Source: Pseudomonadales bacterium (GTDB lineage Bacteria; Pseudomonadota; Gammaproteobacteria; Pseudomonadales; Pseudohongiellaceae). From it: a stretch of 7,099 nucleotides of DNA. This document shows positions 1 to 6,803 of the stretch, piece after piece. Location: NCBI GenBank assembly GCA_022360535.1, contig JAKSCP010000114.1, positions 1 to 7,099 of the forward strand. Reading direction: 5' to 3'. The notes below the pieces were generated by a model. It saw nothing but the letters and a program-made list of their open reading frames with translations. It was not told the DNA's origin and ran no database searches. Every line of letters begins with the position of its first letter. Positions within the stretch are counted from its first letter, which is position 1. A program made the position numbers and the translations under genes.

Positions 1-14
1 AAGAGTTTAAACGT

Positions 15-1319
15 CTACACTTTACACAAATAGCGGTCAAAACTACTTCCAGTCTTCCTGTCCACAATCCATGTGGATTCTACAAGTTGGCCAATTTCGG
101 TCAATAAATGCTGAATCTTGCCCAAACTGCTGTTTTCTGCCGAATCACCGTCAACTCGTTCCGGTGCAATGAACAGTAATTTCTGCCAAAGCTTTAGCGG
201 CTCTTCCCGTTCCATACCATCGGTCGCCAGTACGATGGAAAACTGACCGGAATGTCGGGCTATTGTGTTCTTTATCTGCGCTAGCCAGGGCGCCTGCTCC
301 GCGGCAGCAAAGACGATGCAATGGGCGCCTTGACCATTGCTGAGGTGCAGAAACTGGTCCAGACCATAGGCGAAAGCTTGATCCAATGCTCGGGATCGCG
401 CCAGCGCCTGCAGTGCAGTCGGCACACTGGTGCACACCTCATTGGTACCGTCTGCTCCGAATTGCCAGTCTTCCCCAAGTGCTCCCGATTCCAGGGCAAT
501 TCTAGCCACTGCTGCAGCGGCTTCGTCATTGTCACTGCTAAGCAAATAGGCAACGGTGCGATTACTGTGGAATACACTGTTTTCAGGTAAACGAACATTC
601 AGCTGTCTGTTTCGGGCAAACACTTTCCACATGATGTTCTTGACTGAGTCACCAGGTGCATAAGGGCGGATTTCCATGCGGTCACCTTCCGGTTCGCCAC
701 TCGGATTGGGAATTCCGTCTTCGGCGGTCAAGGAACGCAGCAGAGGGAGTTGTTTAACCGAATTGGTTTGGGGGAGCGCCATCAGCTCGCAGTCCTGTTT
801 CTGAAACCATGAAAAGCGACAAAACCCGAGTACATCAGACACGGAAAATTGCCTGATGACATGACTGCTAAGACAACGTTTCTGCGGAATTATCTCTTCC
901 CGCATGAATTTGCCATCGGCAAAATCTGCTCGGGTTGAGATGAAGTCCGGGTAAGTGATTTTCCAGTTCAGACGAACCAGTGGTAAAAACGTGGGGCTCG
1001 GAAGCTTGAACCCTGTCTCGTTAGGAAATCCGGCTTCTACCTTAATCTGGGTTGGCGCAGTGGTGTTGGCAGCATGTTCTCGCCGAATTTTTCGTTGCAT
1101 CAATACCCCTACGATGACCGTGTTGAACAAGCAAAACACCAAAATGGCCAATGCGCAGATGGCTAGGGCAAACACCACCAGGTCCATGGCGCCGTACGCG
1201 AATACATTGAGTGCGGTGGCTGCAACAACCAGCGTGATACACCCTTGAGCCGTGAGGGGAAACAGCCCGAGCAGTGATCGTAAAAGTTGTTTAGCTTTCG
1301 ATAGTGCGCTGACAGTCAT
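15..1319 (-). CDS. DUF58 domain membrane-anchored protein
   Basis: Protein of unknown biochemical role, 434 aa from the ATG at 1319 or 450 aa from an in-frame GTG at 1367; neither has a clear Shine-Dalgarno sequence, and I prefer the ATG because the extra 16 residues are unremarkable. Numbered from the GTG, two hydrophobic segments lie near residues 42-60 and 62-90, followed by a basic stretch (QRKIRR), which suggests a short N-terminal membrane hairpin with the rest in the cytoplasm. The DUF58 signature is at about 228-262 (GDRMEIRPYAPGDSVKNI, then W, then AR), matching the family pattern R-x-Y-x-x-G-D-x(4)-I-x-W-x(3)-AR. Family members usually carry a vWA-like C-terminal half and neighbour a MoxR ATPase and a transglutaminase-like protein. 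Here the expected DxSxS metal motif is not recognisable (LLSSDNDEA around 275-283). The gene ends with TAG near the window edge, so downstream partners cannot be seen. It is separated from the OsmC-like gene by about 130 bp from the ATG (81 bp from the GTG). Family assignment is confident; function is unknown. Confidence 0.85.
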   Translation of the reverse strand: MTVSALSKAKQLLRSLLGLFPLTAQGCITLVVAATALNVFAYGAMDLVVFALAICALAILVFCLFNTVIVGVLMQRKIRREHAANTTAPTQIKVEAGFPNETGFKLPSPTFLPLVRLNWKITYPDFISTRADFADGKFMREEIIPQKRCLSSHVIRQFSVSDVLGFCRFSWFQKQDCELMALPQTNSVKQLPLLRSLTAEDGIPNPSGEPEGDRMEIRPYAPGDSVKNIMWKVFARNRQLNVRLPENSVFHSNRTVAYLLSSDNDEAAAAVARIALESGALGEDWQFGADGTNEVCTSVPTALQALARSRALDQAFAYGLDQFLHLSNGQGAHCIVFAAAEQAPWLAQIKNTIARHSGQFSIVLATDGMEREEPLKLWQKLLFIAPERVDGDSAENSSLGKIQHLLTEIGQLVESTWIVDRKTGSSFDRYLCKV

Positions 1320-1448
1320 GGAATGCTGGGAGTCAGAGTAGGGAAAAGTCAGGGGGCATTGTTGCACGGCTACAAATTGCTAACAATTAGAGTCGTCTAA
1401 GCTATTGAAGTTTCAGTGCAAATTTCAGAAATAAGGAGAAAATCTGGA

Positions 1449-1910
1449 TTAGCGTGGGGTGACTATGACATCGGATTTGACTGAATTGGCAATAAAACAA
1501 AGCTCATGTGACCGATGGTGTAGAGATTCAATTTGCTCTTGGGTAGGAGCAGCGCTGTTGTGAAATTTAACTTTAGGATTGAGTTCGACTCGAGTCATTG
1601 CGATTTTACCGTCGGCGTTTTTGCTCATTACCCCGAGCGCTTCATCGTCATAGGCATCTACGACAAAGCCATCTTGAGCGGCAAGGTCGAGGAAGAACAG
1701 CATATGACAGGATGACAAGGCGGCAACAAATGCTTCTTCTGGATCAACAAACTCTGGTTTCGAGAAGGGCTCCGGCACGATGTGGGAAGAGGCAGAGGCG
1801 TTTATCAGGGAGCCGCCATTGAATCGCCAGCAATGCGCTCTGGAATACTCTTTATTGAGAAAGTCAGCGCCATCTCTTTGCCATTGAACTGTAGCTGAAT
1901 AATTAGACAT
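1449..1910 (-). CDS. OsmC/Ohr-family thiol peroxidase
   Basis: Predicted 153-aa protein of the OsmC/Ohr family, whose members reduce organic hydroperoxides with a pair of cysteines and lipoyl or dithiol reductants in the cytoplasm. The two expected cysteines are present: Cys68 in ALSSCHMLFFL, at the start of the central helix, and Cys138 in SHELCFIANSVK, near the C-terminus. The DPEEAF segment before Cys68 and the SHELCFIANSV ending are typical of the OsmC-like branch rather than classical Ohr. Length is normal for the family (about 140-155 aa). An upstream in-frame ATG at 1943 would add 11 residues but would lie inside the end of acs. The ATG at 1910 has AGAAGG a few bases upstream and begins just after the acs stop, so I chose it. 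The 10-bp gap from acs points to one transcript. The physiological substrate cannot be told from sequence. Confidence 0.88.
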   Translation of the reverse strand: MSNYSATVQWQRDGADFLNKEYSRAHCWRFNGGSLINASASSHIVPEPFSKPEFVDPEEAFVAALSSCHMLFFLDLAAQDGFVVDAYDDEALGVMSKNADGKIAMTRVELNPKVKFHNSAAPTQEQIESLHHRSHELCFIANSVKSDVIVTPR

Positions 1911-1920
1911 GGCGCCTTCT
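1911..1920 (-). promoter_or_regulatory. acs-osmC-like junction with Shine-Dalgarno
   Basis: Read on the minus strand, the ten bases between the acs TAA and the ATG at 1910 are AGAAGGCGCC. AGAAGG is a purine-rich ribosome binding site about 4 bases from the ATG. It decides the start in favour of 1910 over 1943 and implies translation linked to the end of acs. Confidence 0.6.
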
Positions 1921-3858
1921 TTAGCGATTTGCGCGATTGTCAATAAGTTGATCGACTACGGCAGGGTCAGCCAGTGTTGTCGTGTCGCCAAGGTTTTCCA
2001 GTTCATTGGCAGCGATTTTGCGCAGTATTCTACGCATGATTTTTCCAGACCTGGTTTTAGGCAGGCCTGGGGCGAACTGGATGATTTCCGGTTTCGCGAA
2101 TGAACCTATTTCCTTGGCCACAAACTGCACTAACTCGGTGCGCAGTTCTTCGGAATCTGGAATACCTGCCATCAAAGTTACATAAGCGTAGATACCTTGG
2201 CCTTTGATATCGTGAGGGTAGCCAACTACTGCCGCCTCGGCCACGGTGTCGTGCAACACGAGAGCACTCTCAATTTCAGCTGTTCCCAGTCTGTGACCAG
2301 AAACGTTGATCACATCGTCTACGCGACCCGTTACCCAGTAGTAGTCGTCACTATCCCGTCGCGCGCTGTCTCCAGTCAAATAATAGCCAGGGTAAGCGGC
2401 GAAGTAGGTGTTTAGGCAGCGCTCATGGTCGCCATAAACCGTACGAATTTGACTGGGCCAGCTCTGACTTATGACCAGATTGCCTTCAGTGGCGCCTTCC
2501 AGCACATTGCCATCAGCATCCAGTAACTCCGGTTTTACTCCGAAGAAGGGCTTAGTCGCAGAGCCAGGCTTTAAGTCGGTGACACCAGGGATAGGGGTAA
2601 TCATGATGGCGCCAGTTTCTGTCTGCCACCAGGTGTCCACAATGGGACAGCGGCTGTCGCCAACCACCTGGTAATACCACTCCCAGGCCTCAGGGTTGAT
2701 GGGTTCGCCCACAGACCCCAACAATCTCAGTGAACTGCGAGACGTTCTTTTAACCGGCTCATCGCCACCGGACATCAGTGCCCGAATAGCAGTAGGTGCT
2801 GTATAAAAAATATTGACCTGATGCTTGTCTACCACCTGCCAGAAGCGAGAAGCATCCGGATATGTTGGCACGCCCTCAAACATGAGCGTGATGGCACCAT
2901 TGCAGAGCGGGCCATACACGATATACGAATGCCCGGTTACCCAGCCCACATCGGCGGTGCACCAGTAGATATCGCCTTCGTGGTAATCAAAGACATATTT
3001 GTGGGTTATGGTGGCGCCTAACAGATAGCCAGCAGTTGTGTGCAGCACGCCTTTCGGTTTTCCGGTAGAGCCAGAGGTATAAAGAATGAATAGCGGATCT
3101 TCAGCATCCATCAGCTCCGGTGGACAATCGCTGCTGGCTGCTTCTGTTGCCTGGTGATAGCAGACATCCCGATCGTCGTTCCAACTGGTTTTTGCGTTGG
3201 TGCGTTTTACAACGAATACCGAATGCACATTAGGGCAGGAAACGAGTGCCTCATCCACATTGGCTTTGAGCGGGATGATTCGTCCACCGCGAATCCCTTC
3301 GTCAGCGGTGATGACGGTCTGACAGTCTGAGTCCAGGATACGATCTTTGATGGATTCCGGTGAAAAGCCACCGAATACTACCGAGTGGATGGCCCCAATT
3401 CGAGCACAGGCCAACATGGCGTAGGCTGCTTCCGGAATCATAGGCATGTAAATACACACTCGATCACCTTTGCCTACGTTACGAGCTTTGAGCGCATTGG
3501 CAAACTTGCAAACTTGCTGGTGTAATTCACGGTAGCTGATGTGCTTGTCTTGATCTGGCTCGTCCCCCTCCCAAATGATGGCTGTCTGTTCGGCTTTTTT
3601 GTCGAGATGCCGGTCAATGCAGTTGTACGACACATTCAACTTGCCGCCGGCGAACCATTCGGCTGTCGCAGAATTGAAATCACTGTTCATTACAGATTGC
3701 CAGGGGGCGTGCCAATACAGCAGTTCACCCGCTTGTTCCGCCCAGAACTCCTCTGGAGTCTCGATTGACTGCTGGTACATTGACTCGAAACGGTCTTTTG
3801 AAAGGTGGGCACGCTGCGAGGCCGCTTCTGTAACTGGATACACTTTATCTTCTGACAT
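1921..3858 (-). CDS. acs: Acetyl-CoA synthetase, AMP-forming
   Basis: Cytoplasmic enzyme that converts acetate, ATP and CoA to acetyl-CoA, AMP and pyrophosphate through an acetyl-adenylate; it lets the cell use acetate at low concentration. The 645-aa length is normal for Acs. Visible landmarks are the N-terminal ACAS segment; the P-loop-like AMP-binding motif TSGSTGKPKG at 261-270; acetate-pocket residues Val306-Thr307 in ADVGWVTGHSY; DTWWQTETG at 408-416, whose tryptophan restricts the pocket to acetate and argues against propionyl-CoA synthetase; the hinge VTGRVDDVINVSGHR at 509-523; and the catalytic lysine Lys606 in SGKIMRRILRK, the residue reversibly acetylated by Pat-type enzymes in known Acs proteins. 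A glycine usual just after TETG is alanine here (Ala417), a mild substitution. The ATG at 3858 is preceded by GAACCCAACAGCT, without a strong Shine-Dalgarno. A 171-bp gap with repeats lies upstream and an OsmC-like gene follows 10 bp downstream. Confidence 0.97.
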   Translation of the reverse strand: MSEDKVYPVTEAASQRAHLSKDRFESMYQQSIETPEEFWAEQAGELLYWHAPWQSVMNSDFNSATAEWFAGGKLNVSYNCIDRHLDKKAEQTAIIWEGDEPDQDKHISYRELHQQVCKFANALKARNVGKGDRVCIYMPMIPEAAYAMLACARIGAIHSVVFGGFSPESIKDRILDSDCQTVITADEGIRGGRIIPLKANVDEALVSCPNVHSVFVVKRTNAKTSWNDDRDVCYHQATEAASSDCPPELMDAEDPLFILYTSGSTGKPKGVLHTTAGYLLGATITHKYVFDYHEGDIYWCTADVGWVTGHSYIVYGPLCNGAITLMFEGVPTYPDASRFWQVVDKHQVNIFYTAPTAIRALMSGGDEPVKRTSRSSLRLLGSVGEPINPEAWEWYYQVVGDSRCPIVDTWWQTETGAIMITPIPGVTDLKPGSATKPFFGVKPELLDADGNVLEGATEGNLVISQSWPSQIRTVYGDHERCLNTYFAAYPGYYLTGDSARRDSDDYYWVTGRVDDVINVSGHRLGTAEIESALVLHDTVAEAAVVGYPHDIKGQGIYAYVTLMAGIPDSEELRTELVQFVAKEIGSFAKPEIIQFAPGLPKTRSGKIMRRILRKIAANELENLGDTTTLADPAVVDQLIDNRANR

Positions 3859-3901
3859 AGCTGTTGGGTTCGATCTGATTCCGATTTGTTGGGGAGGGTG
3901 A

Positions 3902-3907
3902 GTTATA
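3902..3907 (-). promoter_or_regulatory. Possible -10 element for acs
   Basis: On the minus strand this hexamer reads TATAAC, 43 bp before the acs ATG, a plausible position for a sigma-70 -10 box. The hexamer 17 bp upstream is a poor -35 match, so if real the promoter is probably activator-dependent, as acs promoters often are. This is a guess from pattern alone. Confidence 0.25.
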
Positions 3908-3960
3908 GGTTGTCGTCAACAGTTGAGAATGTTGATGTGGGTATTGCAAGTGGCTGCGAT

Positions 3961-3981
3961 AGGCATGGATTCAGTATGCCT
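3961..3981. promoter_or_regulatory. Dyad AGGCAT-N9-ATGCCT upstream of acs
   Basis: A perfect 6-bp inverted repeat with a 9-base spacer lies in the panC-acs gap. No run of T follows it on the minus strand, so it does not look like an intrinsic terminator for panC. An operator-like site for acs is the better reading. GTATGCC, which contains its right arm, occurs again 16 bp away at 3990-3996 inside the direct repeat. No regulator can be named. Confidence 0.35.
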
Positions 3982-3984
3982 TAA

Positions 3985-4024
3985 TGCAGGTATGCCCTCA
4001 ACAACGCAGGTAGGTTCTCAACAA
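3985..4024. repeat. Two 20-bp tandem imperfect direct repeats upstream of acs
   Basis: Units 3985-4004 and 4005-4024 match at 16 of 20 positions. The shared parts are GCAGGTA and CTCAACAA, with differences concentrated in the middle. TCAACA also occurs a third time at 3916-3921 within the small palindrome TCAACAGTTGA (3916-3926). The repeats begin 5 bp after the panC stop and about 125 bp before the acs ATG, a typical position for binding sites of an activator. Confidence 0.55.
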
Positions 4025-4029
4025 AAGGG

Positions 4030-4887
4030 TCACTGTGACTGAAGCTGAAATCTCACGTTATCAATCAGGCGTGTGGGCCCAATTGCTGCTGCTGCCAGGA
4101 TGGCGAAATGTGAGGTGGTGTCCGCTGCGGGTTGAAGGCTGTCTGCATCGCAAATAACGACGTAGTCCGGTTGCATTCCCCTTGAGTTTAATTCTGTTAC
4201 CGCCTGGTCCTGCAACGAAGAAAACTGCCTTTCACCTGTCAGGATTCTCGTAGCGGTGGATTCGAGCACACGATTTAGACCGGTCGCAACTTCCAGCTCT
4301 TGTGGACTTAGGTAGTTGTTGCGCGAACTCATCGCCAGCCCACTTTCTTCTCTGGCAATCTCTACCCCGACTATTTCAATGGGAAACGCCAAATCGTTCA
4401 CCATGCGCTTAATGAGGACGAATTGTTGGTAGTCCTTAAGGCCGAAGCACGCAATATCCGGCTGTACGATGTTAAAGAGCTTGCTGACTACCGTGGTGAC
4501 GCCGTCAAAATGCCCGGGTCTGCTGGCGCCGCAATAGAGTTTGGAGAGCTCGGGAACCTGTACCAGGGTTGAGCTGCTAGCGTTGGCACCATAGAGTTCA
4601 GATTCGCTGGGGGCAAACAGGTAGTGGCAGCCAGCATCGCTGAGCTGCTTGGTGTCGTGATCAAGGGTCCTGGGGTAACTGGCGAGGTCCTCGTTGGGTC
4701 CAAACTGCAGTGGGTTAACGAAGATGGAGGTGACGACAATGTCGCTTTGATCGAGTGCCGTGCTGACTAAATTCAAATGCCCTTGATGCAGGTTACCCAT
4801 GGTAGGCACCAGTGCGATTTTCTGTTGGTCCTGTCGGTGTGGCAACAAGCGCTGCCTCAACTCATCGATAGTAGTGACAATGTCCAT
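4030..4887 (-). CDS. panC: Pantothenate synthetase (pantoate--beta-alanine ligase)
   Basis: Cytoplasmic enzyme joining pantoate and beta-alanine with ATP to form pantothenate, the last step of vitamin B5 synthesis. The 285-aa length is normal. The nucleotidyltransferase HIGH-like motif is PTMGNLHQGH at 28-37 with His34 and His37. Pantoate and ATP contacts are recognisable in SIFVNPLQFGPNEDL (54-68), RPGHFDGVTTVVSKLFNIV (123-141) and FGLKDYQQ (148-155). The KMSKS-like loop is MSSRNNYLS (186-194). The ATG at 4887 follows the panB stop by 7 bp; the bases before it (AACTAACGCTGCA) contain no good Shine-Dalgarno, so translation may depend on coupling to panB. The beta-alanine supplier panD is not next to it, unlike in Pseudomonas. 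Confidence 0.97.
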   Translation of the reverse strand: MDIVTTIDELRQRLLPHRQDQQKIALVPTMGNLHQGHLNLVSTALDQSDIVVTSIFVNPLQFGPNEDLASYPRTLDHDTKQLSDAGCHYLFAPSESELYGANASSSTLVQVPELSKLYCGASRPGHFDGVTTVVSKLFNIVQPDIACFGLKDYQQFVLIKRMVNDLAFPIEIVGVEIAREESGLAMSSRNNYLSPQELEVATGLNRVLESTATRILTGERQFSSLQDQAVTELNSRGMQPDYVVICDADSLQPAADTTSHFAILAAAAIGPTRLIDNVRFQLQSQ

Positions 4888-4894
4888 TGCAGCG

Positions 4895-5707
4895 TTAGTT
4901 AAACGTGTGTTCAGGAGCGGGAAAAGATTGATCCTTCACTGCCGCAACATAGTCTCTGATAGCACCAGGGATGCCGTCTTTTGAGTCCTGCAGAAAATTC
5001 TTCACGAATTTTGGCGTAATAGGAGATACGCCCAACACGTCATGTAGAACCATGATTTGACCGGTGGTGTGGGGACCCGCTCCGATGCCAATAACCGGGA
5101 TCTCCAGTGCATCCGTCACAGCTTCTGCGAGTTTGCTGGGTACGCATTCAAGCAGTAGAACGTTGGCGCCTGCTTCCTGCAACATTTGCGCCTCTTCGAT
5201 TATCAATTGTGCCTGATTGGTGTCTCTACCCTGGACATGAAAGCCACCGATTCGATTTACCGATTGTGGTGTTAATCCCATGTGAGCGCAAACAGGGATG
5301 CCACGTTCTGCCAAGAGTCTTGTGGTGTTTGCAATCCAGGCTCCGCCTTCCAGTTTCACTACATTCGCACCTGCGCGCATAAGGCTGGCGGCATTCTCCA
5401 GAGTTTGTACTTCTGACGCATAGCTCATGAATGGAAGGTCAGCCATAAGCAAGGAGCCGCTATTACCTCGCTTTACACATTGCATGTGATAAACCATATC
5501 GTCCATGGTTACCGGCAGCGTGCTGTCATGACCTTGCAGAACCATACCCAGAGAGTCGCCAACCAGGAGTACCTCCACCCCTGCTGAGCTGAGGATGTTA
5601 GCGAAACAGGCATCATAGGCCGTGAGACAGGCAAATTTCTCACCCTGACTTTTCATCTTGTTTAATGTGGTTAGGGTGATGTTGGTAGCTTTAGATTGCG
5701 CGCTCAT
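4895..5707 (-). CDS. panB: 3-methyl-2-oxobutanoate hydroxymethyltransferase
   Basis: Cytoplasmic enzyme that transfers a one-carbon unit from methylene-tetrahydrofolate to 2-oxoisovalerate, giving ketopantoate, the committed step toward pantothenate and CoA. The 270-aa length fits the TIM-barrel family. Metal and substrate residues are in place: Asp51 in VGDSLGMVLQGHDSTLPVT, Asp90 in MADLPFMSY, Glu120 in VVKLEGG, and the catalytic Glu187 in LLLECVP. The late motifs PVIGIGAGPHTTGQIMVLHD (204-223) and TPKFVKNF are also typical. The ATG at 5707 has AAAGGA about nine bases upstream, a good ribosome binding site. It starts 68 bp after the deoxynucleoside kinase gene and is followed by panC, so panBC form one unit. 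The ketopantoate reductase gene panE is not in the window. Confidence 0.97.
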   Translation of the reverse strand: MSAQSKATNITLTTLNKMKSQGEKFACLTAYDACFANILSSAGVEVLLVGDSLGMVLQGHDSTLPVTMDDMVYHMQCVKRGNSGSLLMADLPFMSYASEVQTLENAASLMRAGANVVKLEGGAWIANTTRLLAERGIPVCAHMGLTPQSVNRIGGFHVQGRDTNQAQLIIEEAQMLQEAGANVLLLECVPSKLAEAVTDALEIPVIGIGAGPHTTGQIMVLHDVLGVSPITPKFVKNFLQDSKDGIPGAIRDYVAAVKDQSFPAPEHTFN

Positions 5708-5715
5708 TGTAGTTC

Positions 5716-5722
5716 ATCCTTT
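5716..5722 (-). promoter_or_regulatory. Ribosome binding site of panB
   Basis: On the minus strand the bases upstream of the panB ATG contain AAAGGATG, with AGGA ending nine bases from the start codon. It is the clearest Shine-Dalgarno in the window and supports 5707 as the panB start. Confidence 0.6.
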
Positions 5723-5775
5723 CGATCGCGGCGGGTTCACCATTGCAATCGAAACATCAAAAGGAAAGTTAAACC

Positions 5776-6426
5776 TTAGAGTAGTGAGGGGCCGGGGTTG
5801 TAGTAGTGCGTGCCACTGGGTATCGACAGCATATAGTCTAACAATTGCTGATAGTGCTCGTCATTCTCAACGAGGTCGATATCGGTGCTATTGACGATTA
5901 AAAGTTTGGATTGTTTGTAGTAATGAAAGAACTCGGTATAGGCCTTGTTGAGGTTTTCCAGGTAGTCCTGTTGAATCAATTGCTCTGCAGTAATGCCGCG
6001 TTTTTGAATTCGATTCAGCAACACTTCTGTTGGCGCCTGCAGATAGATGACCAGGTCAGGTGCGGGTGAGTTTATGGTCAAGTGCTGATAGACATTCAAA
6101 TAGATTTGTAATTCATCACTGTCCAGATTGAGTTCGGCAAACAGCTTGTCTTTTTCCATTAAAAAGTCAGCTACTCGCACCGGTTCGAACAGGTCGTCTT
6201 GCTTAAGTTCATGCAATTGCTGTGCGCGTTGAAACAGGAAAAATAGTTGGGTGGACAGGGCGTACTGTTGGGGGTTTTGATAGAAGCGACTGAGGAATGG
6301 ATTCTCATCACTTTTTTCCAGCAGCGTTTCATAATTGAAGGTATCTGCAAGGCGCTTGGCAAGACTGGTTTTTCCCACTCCAATAGGTCCTTCTACAGCG
6401 ATAAAGCGGGGTTTCTCTCTGGACAC
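5776..6426 (-). CDS. Deoxynucleoside kinase (dAdo/dGuo kinase family)
   Basis: Predicted cytoplasmic kinase that phosphorylates deoxynucleosides (deoxyadenosine, deoxyguanosine or deoxycytidine) for nucleotide salvage. The Walker A motif GPIGVGKTS follows the starting strand PRFIAVE. Further on are DENPFLSRFY, the family motif VADFLMEKDKLFAEL, the substrate helix YQHL, the strand PDLVIYLQAPTEVLLNRIQKRG leading into the lid, and LLIVNSTDIDLVE near the end. From the GTG at 6426 the protein is 216 aa, the usual size, and starts 4 bp after the pcnB stop, which suggests translational coupling. A GTG at 6489 would add 21 low-complexity residues rich in Pro, Thr and Ala, read out of frame from the arginine-rich end of pcnB; I think that extension is not real. 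It sits where folK is common in related genomes. Exact base specificity cannot be deduced. Confidence 0.88.
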   Translation of the reverse strand: MSREKPRFIAVEGPIGVGKTSLAKRLADTFNYETLLEKSDENPFLSRFYQNPQQYALSTQLFFLFQRAQQLHELKQDDLFEPVRVADFLMEKDKLFAELNLDSDELQIYLNVYQHLTINSPAPDLVIYLQAPTEVLLNRIQKRGITAEQLIQQDYLENLNKAYTEFFHYYKQSKLLIVNSTDIDLVENDEHYQQLLDYMLSIPSGTHYYNPGPSLL

Positions 6427-6430
6427 AACG

Positions 6431-6803
6431 CTATGCTCTGTTGCCGCGGTTGCGGGTGTTGGTTGCGGATTGGGATTTTCTTTGCCCACTGCGTCTGCGT
6501 CTTCGACGCCTTGGAGAGGGCAGATTTCCTAGAAATTCTTCCTGTTGGTTTGTATCACCGAATTGAAAATCCGTCCACCATTGGCCGCTGGCATTGAGAT
6601 CTTCACCTGCCGCTTCCCGCAGCAACAGAAAATCATAGGCAGCTCGAAATCTGGGATGATTGAAGGTGCTTCGGACATTGCGCCGATTGCGATGCTCCAG
6701 TTTCCATTGCAACTCCCAGATCTCCCGGCTGGCATAACTGATGCGCTTGGGAACTGCGGTGAAATCCAGTTGCTCAGCAATGACTGCATTGGCAATAGAC
6801 AAA
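6431..6803 (-). CDS. pcnB: Poly(A) polymerase I, C-terminal fragment (copy A)
   Basis: About 124 residues matching the C-terminal part of PcnB, the enzyme that adds poly(A) tails to RNA and promotes its decay. Recognisable parts are AVIAEQLDFTAVPKR, the REIWELQWKLEHR helix, HPRFRAAYDFLLLRE, the GQWWTDFQ segment and the arginine-rich tail PSPRRRRRRR, which resembles the basic end of Escherichia coli PcnB. The natural TAG stop is at 6431-6433. The reading frame opens with a TTG that is only the internal leucine codon of LLSIANAV; upstream on this strand the frame runs into a stop within five codons because the sequence changes to the antisense of another pcnB copy. The nucleotidyltransferase head and most of the body are therefore missing, and this fragment cannot polyadenylate RNA. 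It lies just before the kinase, as expected for the native pcnB locus. Confidence 0.9.

Noticed and set aside
5..12. 8-bp palindrome GTTTAAAC at the left edge
   Set aside because: A single eight-base palindrome next to a gene end is expected by chance and has no supporting context.
321..590. Plus-strand open frames opposite the DUF58 gene, and similar ones opposite acs, panC and panB
   Set aside because: They are antisense shadows without ribosome binding sites or recognisable motifs.
1375..1388. Small hairpin AATTG-CTAA-CAATT between the OsmC-like and DUF58 genes
   Set aside because: A five-pair AT-rich stem with no proper T tract is too weak to call a terminator or operator.
1921..1943. 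Upstream ATG at 1943 as start of the OsmC-like protein
   Set aside because: It would overlap the end of acs by 23 bp, and the extra 11 residues look unlike the family. The ATG at 1910 has its own AGAAGG and begins like other OsmC proteins.
1921..3858. acs as propionyl-CoA synthetase (prpE)
   Set aside because: The tryptophan in DTWWQTETG and the Val-Thr pocket fit acetate-specific Acs.
3961..3981. The AGGCAT dyad as a rho-independent terminator of panC
   Set aside because: No T run follows on the minus strand, the 9-base loop is long and the stem short; it is listed as a possible operator instead.
6427..6489. GTG at 6489 as start of the deoxynucleoside kinase
   Set aside because: The extra 21 residues are an out-of-frame reading of the arginine-rich pcnB tail, and the GTG at 6426 gives the usual kinase length and sits right after the pcnB stop.
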